The notes beneath the pieces are model-generated. The model searched no databases, was not told the DNA's origin, and saw only the letters and a program-made list of their open reading frames with translations. A stretch of DNA of 64,000 nt from contig OZ020625.1 of the NCBI GenBank assembly GCA_963971575.1, positions 31,010,537-31,074,536 on the forward strand, given 5' to 3'. Of this stretch, positions 45,501-57,500 are shown one piece after another. Source of the stretch: Liopterus haemorrhoidalis. Taxonomy: Eukaryota > Arthropoda > Insecta > Coleoptera > Dytiscidae. A program made the position numbers and the translations under genes. Numbering within the stretch: the first letter of the stretch is position 1; every line of letters begins with the position of its first letter.

Positions 45501-48500
45501 CAGAGTAATTAATTTTTGAAAATTTCATTATTTTTTTGCGCCTGAACGGCTCGAAGTAAAACACTGCTGATTTTTCTAGTGATAAAAGAGGACGTCCTCT
45601 TTCGAATGGTGCGAACCGCATTTCTCTAACTCTGCACGTTTCAGAGTAATTATTTTTTAAAATTTCATTATTTTTTTGCGCCTGAACGGCTCAAAGTAAA
45701 ACTCTGCTGATTTTTCTAGTGATAAAAGAGGATGTCCTCTTTCGAATGTTTCGAACCGCATTTCTCTAACTCTGCACGTTTCAGAGTAATTAATTTCTGA
45801 AAATTTCATTATTTTTTTGCGCCTGAACGACTCAAAGTAAAACACTGCTGATTTATCTAGTGATAAAAGAGGACGTCCTCTTTCGAATGGTGCGAACCGC
45901 ATTTCTCTAACTCTGTACGTTTCAGAGTAATTAATTTTTGAAAATTTCATTATTTTTTTGCGCCTGAACGGCTCAAAGTAAAACACTGCTGATTTTTCTA
46001 GTGATAAAAGAGGACGTCCTCTTTCGAATGGTGCGAACCGCATTTCTCTAACTCTGCACGTTTCAGAGTAATTATTTTTTAAAATTTCATTATTTTTTTG
46101 CGCCTGAACGGCTCAAAGTAAAACTCTGCTGATTTTTCTAGTGATAAAAGAGGATGTCCTCTTTCGAATGTTTCGAACCGCATTTCTCTAACTCTGCACG
46201 TTTCAGAGTAATTAATTTCTGAAAATTTCATTATTTTTTTGCGCCTGAACGGCTCAAAGTAAAACACTGCTGATTTATCTAGTGATAAAAGAGGACGTCC
46301 TCTTTCGAATGGTGCGAACCGCATTTCTCTAACTCTGTACGTTTCAGAGTAATTAATTTTTGAAAATTTCATTATTTTTTTGCGCCTGAACGGCTCAAAG
46401 TAAAACTCTGCTGATTTTTCTAGTGATAAAAGAGGATGTCCTCTTTCGAATGTTTCGAACCGCATTTCTCTAACTCTGCACGTTTCAGAGTAATTAATTT
46501 CTGAAAATTTCATTATTTTTTTGCGCCTGAACGGCTCAAAGTAAAACTCTGCTGATTTTTCTAGTGATAAAAGAGGATGTCCTCTTTCGAATGTTTCGAA
46601 CCGCATTTCTCTAACTCTGCACGTTTCAGAGTAATTAATTTTTGAAAATTTCATTATTTTTTTGCGCCTGAACGGCTCAAAGTAAAACACTGCTGATTTT
46701 TCTAGTGATAAAAGAGGACGTCCTCTTTCGAATGGTGCGAACCGCATTTCTCTAACTCTGCACGTTTCAGAGTAATTAATTTTTGAAAATTTCATTATTT
46801 TTTTGCGCCTGAACGGCTCAAAGTAAAACACTGCTGATTTTTCTAGTGATAAAAGAGGACGTCCTCTTTCGAATGGTGCGAACCGCATTTCTCTAACTCT
46901 GCACGTTTCAGAGTAATTAATTTTTGAAAATTTCATTATTTTTTTGCGCCTGAACGGCTCAAAGTAAAACACTGCTGATTTTTCTAGTGATAAAAGAGGA
47001 CGTCCTCTTTCGAATGGTACGAACCGCATTTCTCTAACTCTGCACGTTTCAGAGTAATTAATTTTTGAAAATTTCATTATTTTTTTGCGCCTGAACGGCT
47101 CAAAGTAAAACTCTGCTGATTTTTCTAGTGATAAAAGAGGATGTCCTCTTTCGAATGTTTCGAACCGCATTTCTCTAACTCTGCACGTTTCAGAGTAATT
47201 AATTTCTGAAAATTTCATTATTTTTTTGCGCCTGAACGGCTCAAAGTAAAACACTGCTGATTTTTCTAGTGATAAAAGAGGATGTCCTCTTTCCAATGTT
47301 TCGAACCGCATTTCTCTAACTCTGCACGTTTCAGAGTAATTAATTTCTGAAAATTTCATTATTTTTTTGCGCCTGAACGGCTCAAAGTAAAACACTGCTG
47401 ATTTTTCTAGTGATAAAAGAGGACGTCCTCTTTCGAATGCTGCGAACCGCATTTCTCTAACTCTGCACGTTTCAGAGTAATTAATTTTTGAAAATTTCAT
47501 TATTTTTTTGCGCCTGAACGGCTCAAAGTAAAACACTGCTGATTTTTCTAGTGATAAAAGAGGACGTCCTCTTTCGAATGGTGCGAACCGCATTTCTCTA
47601 ACTCTGCACGTTTCAGAGTAATTAATTTTTGAAAATTTCATTATTTTTTTGCGCCTGAACGGCTCAAAGTAAAACACTGCTGATTTTTCTAGTGATAAAA
47701 GAGGACGTCCTCTTTCGAATGGTGCGAACCGCATTTCTCTAACTCTGCACGTTTCAGAGTAATTAATTTTTGAAAATTTCATTATTTTTTTGCGCCTGAA
47801 CGGCTCAAAGTAAAACTCTGCTGATTTTTCTAGTGATAAAAGAGGATGTCCTCTTTCGAATGTTTCGAACCGCATTTCTCTAACTCTGCACGTTTCAGAG
47901 TAATTAATTTCTGAAAATTTCATTATTTTTTTGCGCCTGAACGGCTCAAAGTAAAACACTGCTGATTTTTCTAGTGATAAAAGAGGATGTCCTCTTTCCA
48001 ATGTTTCGAACCGCATTTCTCTAACTCTGCACGTTTCAGAGTAATTAATTTCTGAAAATTTCATTATTTTTTTGCGCCTGAACGGCTCAAAGTAAAACAC
48101 TGCTGATTTTTCTAGTGATAAAAGAGGACGTCCTCTTTCGAATGCTGCGAACCGCATTTCTCTAACTCTGCACGTTTCAGAGTAATTAATTTTTGAAAAT
48201 TTCATTATTTTTTTGCGCCTGAACGGCTCAAAGTAAAACACTGCTGATTTTTCTAGTGATAAAAGAGGACGTCCTCTTTCGAATGGTGCAAACCGTATTT
48301 CTCTAACTCTGCACGTTTCAGAGTAATTAATTTTTGAAAATTTCATTATTTTTTTGCGCCTGAACGGCTCAAAGTAAAACTCTGCTGATTTTTCTAGTGA
48401 TAAAAGAGGACGTCCTCTTTCGAATGGTGCGAACCGCATTTCTCTAACTCTGCACGTTTCAGAGTAATTAATTTCTGAAAATTTCATTATTTTTTTGCGC

Positions 48501-51500
48501 CTGAACGGCTCAAAGTAAAACACTGCTGATTTTTCTAGTGATAAAAGGGGATGTCCTCTTTCCAATGTTTCGAACCGCATTTCTCTAACTCTGCACGTTT
48601 CAGAGTAATTAATTTCTGAAAATTTCATTATTTTTTTGCGCCTGAACGGCTCAAAGTAAAACACTGCTGATTTTTCTAGTGATAAAAGAGGACGTCCTCT
48701 TTCGAATGGTGCAAACCGCATTTCTCTAACTCTGCACGTTTCAGAGTAATTAATATTTGAAAATTTCATTATTTTTTTGCGCCTGAACGGCTCAAAGTAA
48801 AACACTGCTGATTTTTCTAGTGATAAAAGAGGACGTCCTCTTTCGAATGGTGCGAACCGCATTTCTCTAACTCTGCACGTTTCAGAGTAATTAATTTTTG
48901 AAAATTTCAATATTTTTTTGCGCCTGAACGGCTCAAAGTAAAACTCTGCTGATTTTTCTAGTGATAAAAGAGGACGTCCTCTTTCGAAGGTTTCATTAGT
49001 GTTATTGTGATTTGTGTACCTGGCCGATAGGGTGACGATGTTGGTCCTCCTGTATCTCCCCTTGCCGGGTCTGACCTCGATGCCAATGACGTACATGTGG
49101 TCCGGCCTGGAGCTGCCGTCGGAGCATGGCGCATGTGAGACGCGGAGGCGGCGGACCTGGACGCCGCGGCGCAGGTGGAAGTGCTGGCACCAGTGCGGCT
49201 GGGCGCCGCGGGCACTGCCGCCGCCCACGCGGCAAGACACGCTCGGGCTGGCGTCAGAATCCGCCCAGCTGAACAGCAGAGGGGCGACCATACGGGCGAC
49301 CTCGTGCTCCTCGAACTGACCAGCGCTCTCCACCGCCAGACCCTCCTGTCTGCACAACACAAATAACGTTTACACGGATATCCCAATATACGGATTATCC
49401 GACCAATTCGGACTATTCGATAATCCGGAAAATTTTCACTGAATATCCGATAATCAGGATATTTTTTGAATAAACAAATTTTTTTTTTTCAACAATTTTT
49501 TCAGTAGGGGATACGTATAAAATATATACAGTCGATTCCGCTTAATCAGGACACCGGTTAATCGGGACAGCCGCTTATTAGGGACAAATCCTAAAGAACG
49601 GAAGCAAAACCGAGGAAATATCGTAAATTTACTTCGCTTTTTCGGGACAATATTCCGTTTAATCGGGGCAGTAATCGTGTGAATTCCCGTGGCGCCGGGG
49701 ATTCACGTTGGAGTGGGGACTCACTTTGACATCATTATGTATAAGCGTGGTTTTTGTGGTCGAGTTAACGTAAATTTAGTGTAGTGACTCACTGACATAA
49801 CCCTTACCGGGATGCCAAGAAAGGATTTGACACATTTGAAAATATTGGATGTAGTACTTATATAATTTTTTAATATATATGTATACCTACGTATAGTTTT
49901 GTGACTTGTTTTATTTTTCTGCAATTTATCAAATAAAATAGTTATAAAAAACACTAATCCTTTCATTTTTGTGAAACTTCGGATAATTGGGCCAGCTGCT
50001 TAATCGGGACAAAATGTACTAGTCCCGATAAAGCGGAATCGACTGTATTTCCTTAAAACTACATTTTTTTGATATGTTAATGTTCCTGCATTACATGCAT
50101 GTATTGTTGGTTGCCAGCCAACAAGGAGTAAAATGTCGCAATTTTTCAAAAATTCGTATCTCGAAAACGGTAAAAGATAGTGGCCTGGGGATTAAATTTT
50201 TGGAATCCCTGCACCCTTATTCATTCAAAAAACCAGTGGCGAAGGAAGACCTCCGCTAGACTTGCCCTCCCATAAAAAAAATAATAAAAAAAAATACATA
50301 ATTTTTGTGGTACTAGAAAATTCTCCTAATAATTGGGAAGAACCCCATATTTTTTTATTAAAATCCGAAATCGGAATCGGAAGTTATTAAACATTAAAAT
50401 TTAAAAAAATTCGTAACTAGTAAACCAAGCCTTGGACAAAAAATTGTATAGGACATAATTTGATGTATTTTTGAAGATTTACCTAAATATTTTTTTAAAT
50501 AAAAAAAATATATATATGTATTTTTTTTATTATTTTTTTTATGGGAGGGCAAGTCTAGCGGAGGTCTCCCTTCTCCACTGGTTTAATTAAAATATTGTAA
50601 ATTTTTATATAAAAAATGTAAAACTATTTTTTGTTATATGCAACAAGAGGAATATAATAAAAAAAAAAAATCATTTCTATCCCCTATTAAAAATCCGGAA
50701 CGAATGATCACCCTAGTTTAACAAAAGTACACTTCGATTGTTAAAAAGTGAGCTTAAGTGATAACTTAAAAAAATTAAAAATTCATTTAGTCCCGCTTAA
50801 ACATTTGGAATAGACTTTTCGATTTATGAATGAAAGTAGTCGGTAATTTTTCTGGCGACCCTCCCCCCCTGTTTATAAGAGAAACAATAAAATGATGTTA
50901 CCTGAAGACGAGAGGGAGACCCGTCTTGTTAACGATCCAGTAAGGCGAGGATATCGCCACCCGGAGGGCGGCGGATGAGCCCCTGGCTGTGATGGCGGCC
51001 TGCAGGTTCAGCTTCCGACCGCCGGAGTCCTCGAGGCGCACGCGGCACTGCGAGTCCGTGCCGCTCGTGCCCGGGGCGGGCCTAGGCAGCAGCACGGCCG
51101 CGCAACAACGGAAACCCTCCAGTCTCAGCAGCAGCTCTAGGTTCTGGTCGCACGGGTCCGCGGAGGAGACGGCCCTCTCCTGCCCCGGGGCGACCACCCC
51201 CTCTGCAGCGGGCACCCCCCCATCCCCCTCCCTGACCGTGTACTGCAGCTCGTGAGGCAGTAGGTTCACTAGCAACAACGCAGGGAGTACGGTTATCGTG
51301 TGCGCTGGAAGCATCGGTAACGTACTCTCTCCCGGGGTGTGCTCGCAACAGATATCCGCAACCAAATGATACAATTTCCCTCGTTGTCCACAGCTCCGAC
51401 TCTCCTGCCTCCGATCACCCGCTCTCTGCGATTCACCCCGCCAGTCTATATCGGGCTGACAGTAGGGACCGATAGTCGTTCTAACGTGTAACTGCTGGTG

Positions 51501-54500
51501 CGAATACTCCAACGGTATCGGAAAAGTCTCCCCGCTCCCCACTTTCACCTCCGTACTAACCCCCAATCGAACATCCAAACTATCCGGGAGTTTATTAACG
51601 AGCAACAGTGCGGAACGAACTGTTATTAATTTACGCGCAGACCCTTCGAGACGAACATCGAAGACCAACCGAGCCCTCGCTTGTCCGTGTCCACCGCAGA
51701 CATCCCTAAAAAACACTCCAACCCGATCGACACTAACGTAAGCTGGTTGTTGCCACCCGGCCACTTGAACTCTTAAACGATGCAGCCTGGCGCGGTGTGT
51801 GTCACCATGTCTTCGTTTCCCCGTACGACTGTCCCCGAATTCAAACGGAACAGTCTCACCGGCTTTTACAAACACCCACGTGTGTTTATCATCGTCTACG
51901 ATAGAGTCCGAGGTGTAGCTCGAGTCATCCTCGAGTCTGGATGTTACGACAGTCGTGAAACAAATCTCTGAACCCGTGTCGTTCTTTAGAGCGAACGGTA
52001 TGAAACGTCTCCGTTGTCTGAACGCACCATCTTGTTCGCTGTTCGCCATCATGTCTTTGCTCCAGTTGTCGCTGACGAGACGATACAGCTCCAGGAGGGA
52101 CGTAGTAATGTTAACGTCTAAAAGATGATCGGAGAGAACGTTTATGAACACTCTCCTTCGCATCTCCCAGGTGGTTTTACATTTCCAGGGCTCGAGGCAA
52201 GGCTCCCAACCGCTCAGAGCACGGTTATAGTAATCGCAACTCAGTTTACACTCCAACGATCCTTCCGCATCTTCCTGGCCGTTCATCGGTTGTTCGGCTG
52301 TTAATTCCGCAAGACAGACTTCAGCGAGAGGTACGTCAGCGTCTCCACAATCATCGATGATGGTCAAAACAAAACAAGAAGCTCGCACTATTATTTTATC
52401 GCAAGTTAAACTATTATTCGCTTGTAATTCTTGTTCGTGGCTGTGGATGGCGTGTTGCGTAAGCCAAAGGGCAGCGTCTTCTAACTGTCCGTTACAATGC
52501 TGCAGTGCGTTACCACAATCCTCGATACTGAATCCCAGACCGGCTAGTCTTCTTATCATATCATCATCTTTATTTTCGAGAGCCGTAGAATTACTGCGTT
52601 CTCTTCCTCGTCGAGTTTGTTGCGGAACACTTTTGGCCATCTGCGTTAACATGAGACAGTCGTGATAACTTAACCGCACGGTTAACTGCTGTTGTATTTG
52701 AATCTCGAGGATGGATGTTTCGCTCAATTCAACCCCAACCGTTACCGGATCGATGATGCTGAGCGCGGTGTCCTGTTCTTTGCCAGGTACGCAGGAGAAC
52801 AGTTCGCAATGGTTCAGGTTGCAGGAGAGTGGTTTATTCGAGTTAGGCCTCCAGGATATCACAGTTGTACTTCGTAGTGTTAAAGCGTTCGTATCTAATC
52901 TTGCGCTGTCTTGAACGACTACGATTTCGGAATTTGTAACATTTAATTTGAGTTCGTACGGTATTTCTTGGGGTTTGACCTGCGGCAATTGTAGCGGATG
53001 TTGTATAAGGGATTCCGATAGACCCGAATCGAGTGGGGGGGAAAAAATATACTCTCTAGCGTGTTGCCACCAGTCCGGTACTGCAAACACATGCATATTA
53101 TTTAATAAAACAGTGAATTCGCTCTGATCTGTTCGTTTACGAGAGTGTATTTCCATTCCGGAAGCAGTTCCGGTACCTGGTCGGAGAATATTTGTGAAAA
53201 CATTTGTTCCGTTTCTTCTCGTATCCACAAGAACGATCTCCTGCGATAACAAATCAATGTCCTGTGCTCCATCGCTAAAGTTTTCAACTGTTAACTTCGA
53301 ACTTATGAAGTGTATACTCGCTAATGGTTCGCCACCGTTTTCGGACAGTCGTACCGTTACGTTTTGTAACCCGAGTTGTAGTAAAGTAAGCGTACAGCGA
53401 GGTTGGTCACTCGTTTGACTGTCCGTAGTGTTATCGATACTTTCTAAGATCAATAAATCATCAACGTTCTCACCAATATTGTGCGCAAGTAGTCCACGTA
53501 TTAAACTGTACTGCGCCAGCTCTAGAGTGCCCTGGAGCGTGCTTAAATCTCCTCGGATACTTAGACCAGGCACTGCGGTTGATTCTCCGTTGGATAAGTT
53601 TCTTTCTACGGTGACTAAAAGTCGACATTTGTCATCGAGGAGTGATCGGCCGGTTCGACGAACAACGGCTCCGCCTCCAAGTCGAAGGCCTTGTTCGGGA
53701 GAGCCTGTTTCAGCGAGGGGGACACGACATGCTGTGTACAGATCCATATCGAGGAGTTCCACTGACATTATTTCCAAAGGACACCCTCCCGAGTCCTTAA
53801 AAGTGTTTGTAACACTCAGCCGACCCAAATCAGCGACTAATAAATCGGGACTGTTTGAACTGACGGGTAATAAAATAACGGGTGCTCCGGCTTGTACTTC
53901 TAACGACATACGACTTGTTTTAACTGGTTCTTTTTTTCTCGGTTGTGATTTGTGAGTTCCGAAACCAGAGAAAAATAACTGTAGTTCTAAGATAAATTTT
54001 CGGGTATGTACGTAGAGTACGGTAGCCATTTCTATTCGAAGTTGTTGACAAATTTCGTTTTCTTTCGGTATTTTGGTTCCGTAGCTGAAGTGTAAAGCTC
54101 GTTCACCTAAAGTCTGGAATCTCTCTCGATAAAGTCTGCCGTGTGACGTTAAGTCCACGATTGACATTGAGCCTAATCGGCCATCCGTATTGCTGGTGTT
54201 ATTGGATAGATTGGTCACTTTCCGGACACGCACTCCGGAGATATTAGCCCGGGCTATATCTCCCCCGTCAGCACGAACTAGATTCAACGTTAAAGAACGT
54301 ACACTGATAGATAAGTCAGATTTAGCGTTAGAAAGTCTCGGATCTATCGTAACATGTATATCGTCTTCTGTGTTTTCACTTATTTCTGTTTGGTTGTTGG
54401 TATCACTGAAGAAGTCCAAAACTAATGTCCAACTTTGCGGTCGCACTATCATGTTCAGAGAATTAAAGTCCACTTGCGTGCTTTGTTGCAGTCTGCCGTA

Positions 54501-57500
54501 CGTTGTTGCGAAGTCCTCCGGAGAGACAAGATCCGGGTCTACGAGAAGGCACGAAACCAGAACCAGATTATCGGTGATGGGGCGAACACTCGCTGGGCTG
54601 CCATCTGTACTCGGGGGAGGGGTTTCTGGACAACGGACCTGACAAAATAATACATTTGGTTAAAACCGCAACTATATAATATTTTTTTTTAGATGAGCCT
54701 ATATCTGAACCACTTTTTGCGGACTACCTGTTGAGAAACACTGGTTTAGACACCGTAGAAAATGAACAAAATACACAGAAAATGAACAAAAAATCATAAA
54801 AAAATTAACAAAAAATCTCAAAAATAATAATTTATAAGCCTTTCGTGGACTACCTGTTGAGAAACACTGGTCTAGACACCGTAGAAAATGAACAAAATAC
54901 ACAAAAAATGAACAAAATATCATAAAAAAATTAACAAAAAATCTCAAAAATAATAATTTTTAATCCTTTCGCGGACCACCTGTTGAGAAACACTGGTCTA
55001 GCCACCGTCTAAATTAGTAACTCACCTGTTGGTTGATATGTGGGGGCAAAACCCTGCTTGGCCGACGTACCGGAGCGCCTAAAATTCTCTCGGTCACCAG
55101 ATGATCCGGGAGCGATCCCATCGGCTCATGTCTGTGTCCAGCGTAGAACCCTTCGAACCCCGCTATCTCAGGACACGAGTGAGACACGTAAACACCCATC
55201 GGCGGTTGATAAACTTCAGGAGCAGTCGATACAACCATATGCCTCAACCGAGAATCCTCGTCTTCTCCCAAATCATCCATATGCAAAGATCGTAAAGACA
55301 CCTGAATATTGGTCTCGTGCGGAACAGTCCTCTCGCAACTGAACACAAACTCTGATAAACTCAAATCGACAGCTTTATCTCCCTGACGTAGCTCTATGAT
55401 AAAAACTGGAAGTTCGAACTTTAAATGGAACTGACGAAAATCTTTTTTATCGGTCGCTGCGTGAACCGGTCTAAACGTATCACCTCGCAAGAACATACCA
55501 GCTCGTACTTTATCAGTTCCTTCCTCCCGAATATCAGCCAGACGAGTTGATTTTTGTTTTTCAACAACGGACAACGATTTAAAAGTATCTAGCAACTGTT
55601 CATACTGCGCTCTCGTTAAAGAAACTCTTAATGCATTAACAACACTACCCGATACCTCTAAACACTCACTCGAAGACTTATCCAAAAACATGTCGGTGGA
55701 GTAAAGAATTTTTCTCACGAACTGTAATTTAACGATTGTATCGTGTAAAACTGGTTCGGCGAGTGTATCGCAGCTGTATAACTGATCGGCTCTCGGTACG
55801 ACAGGTCCGGGAACTCTCCTCGCTGCTGTGTCCAAAGAATACAGGTTCATATCCCGAACCTCGAGATCCCAAATTTGTCTGTTTTCGGTTTCTAGTTTTT
55901 CGTTTAAGTTTTTGACCGATATTCGACCTAAATGTGCTACGAAAACCTGCGTACTGGATGGATTTCTGGGTAAAACAACAACGGGACTGTCCAAAACAAC
56001 GTCTACTTTTAATTTAATGTCTCTGGATGGGTCATCGATTGTTTCGTCTGCATCAATTGTGAGATCATCGTCATAGCTGTGGGTGCGTTTGTGCCAAGCG
56101 AGCGAGGTACTGCTGCGCCTTCTCGAGTTGCGGTGAAGGGGGGAGTCCGCAAGTCCATGTTGTGACCCCGATCTCTGGTACAGGGTGTCGTGGGGTCGTG
56201 CGTGGACCAGCCCCAGGGCCATCTCCGAGGCAGCTGCCTTTATACTGCGAGCCACGTTCGATAAATACTGTTTAAATTCAGCGACGCAGCTCTGCAGTTC
56301 CGCTAACAGTTGCGGTGAATGTGTGTACCATACAGAGGCCATCCTCACCTGTAACGGAGCAAAATTATGGGAAAGAAGTAATATAAATCAATTAAGAACA
56401 ATAAATTAACAATCCCACCGCTGACACGAATTGTTTTACCACTGGTTTTAGATTTAAAAATAATGAAGCTAAACAAACTAAACCAGAAAACAAATCTGAG
56501 ATTTCTATTGTTGAAAAGATGTTCTTTGCCTAATACCATTATTTAAGTTTCTAAATATATACAGTATTTTTTTTATACAGCAAGGTTCATTAATATTTTG
56601 AAACGAGTGCCTCCGAATGTATTGTTCTAAGGTTATTTGAGCGTCCTCGAATTGGATCAAGGTTAACCCGAGTCTCTTACGAAGTTGACGAAGTTTCGGG
56701 GGAATTTTTCCAGCTGTTCGCATACTTAGACGAATAGTACCTAGTGCAAATAGAAATTTAAAATAAAACTTTTAGGGGAAGATTTGTCCATGGCGGTAAA
56801 TGGCTGGGAACTTCCCGCCAAGTTTGCAAACGAGCGGACTAGTAAAACTCATTTTTAAAATACTAAGATTCAACAGTAGGGGAAAAATGACTAATGGCGG
56901 GAAGCGACCGCTCGCTTGCCGCCAAGAGTGCGATCGAGCGGACTAATAAAACTCATGTTTAAAATACTAAGATTCAACAGTAGGGGAAAAATTACTAATG
57001 GCGGGAAGCGACCGCTCGCTTGCCGCCAAGAGTGCGATCGACCGGACTCCTATACCTATAAAATATATGATATTTAAAAAATTTATGTGAAGTGTGAATT
57101 TTCACACATTTCAGGGTTTCGCAGGTATTTAATAAGTGAATGATGATTAATTGAGATGCCGAAACAAATTTTATGTTAAAATATTTTTTTATTCATTTTA
57201 ATTCGGGTGCCTAATACCATTATTTGGGTTTCAAAATATTTGCAGTATTTTTTTCATATAGCAAGGTTCAATAATATTTTGAAAATTGCGCCTATGGCTT
57301 ATATCGGTCGTTTGAGTCATAAACTCCGCCCCTCTGATTTCGTATACATTCAAACATAGAATAAAATTATAATTTCAACACTTCCCACTGGTTATTAAAT
57401 TTAGGCTTTTAAAAATTAAATGCAACATTTGCCAAAATATAACTAGAATTTTGACAAAATAAAAAATAAAAATACAAGAAAAAAACAGAAAAATTATAAT

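Noticed and set aside
46079..49360. A 1093-codon open frame that looks like a repeat protein gene
   Set aside because: It is VPS13D exon 49020-49349 read through its donor into the 141-bp satellite. The next VPS13D exon joins perfectly in phase at the donor, so the satellite part is intron.
49360..49470. TCCGGATAATCC-type repeats as a regulatory palindrome
   Set aside because: They look like the decayed end of a TIR element similar to others in this intron; no evidence of function.
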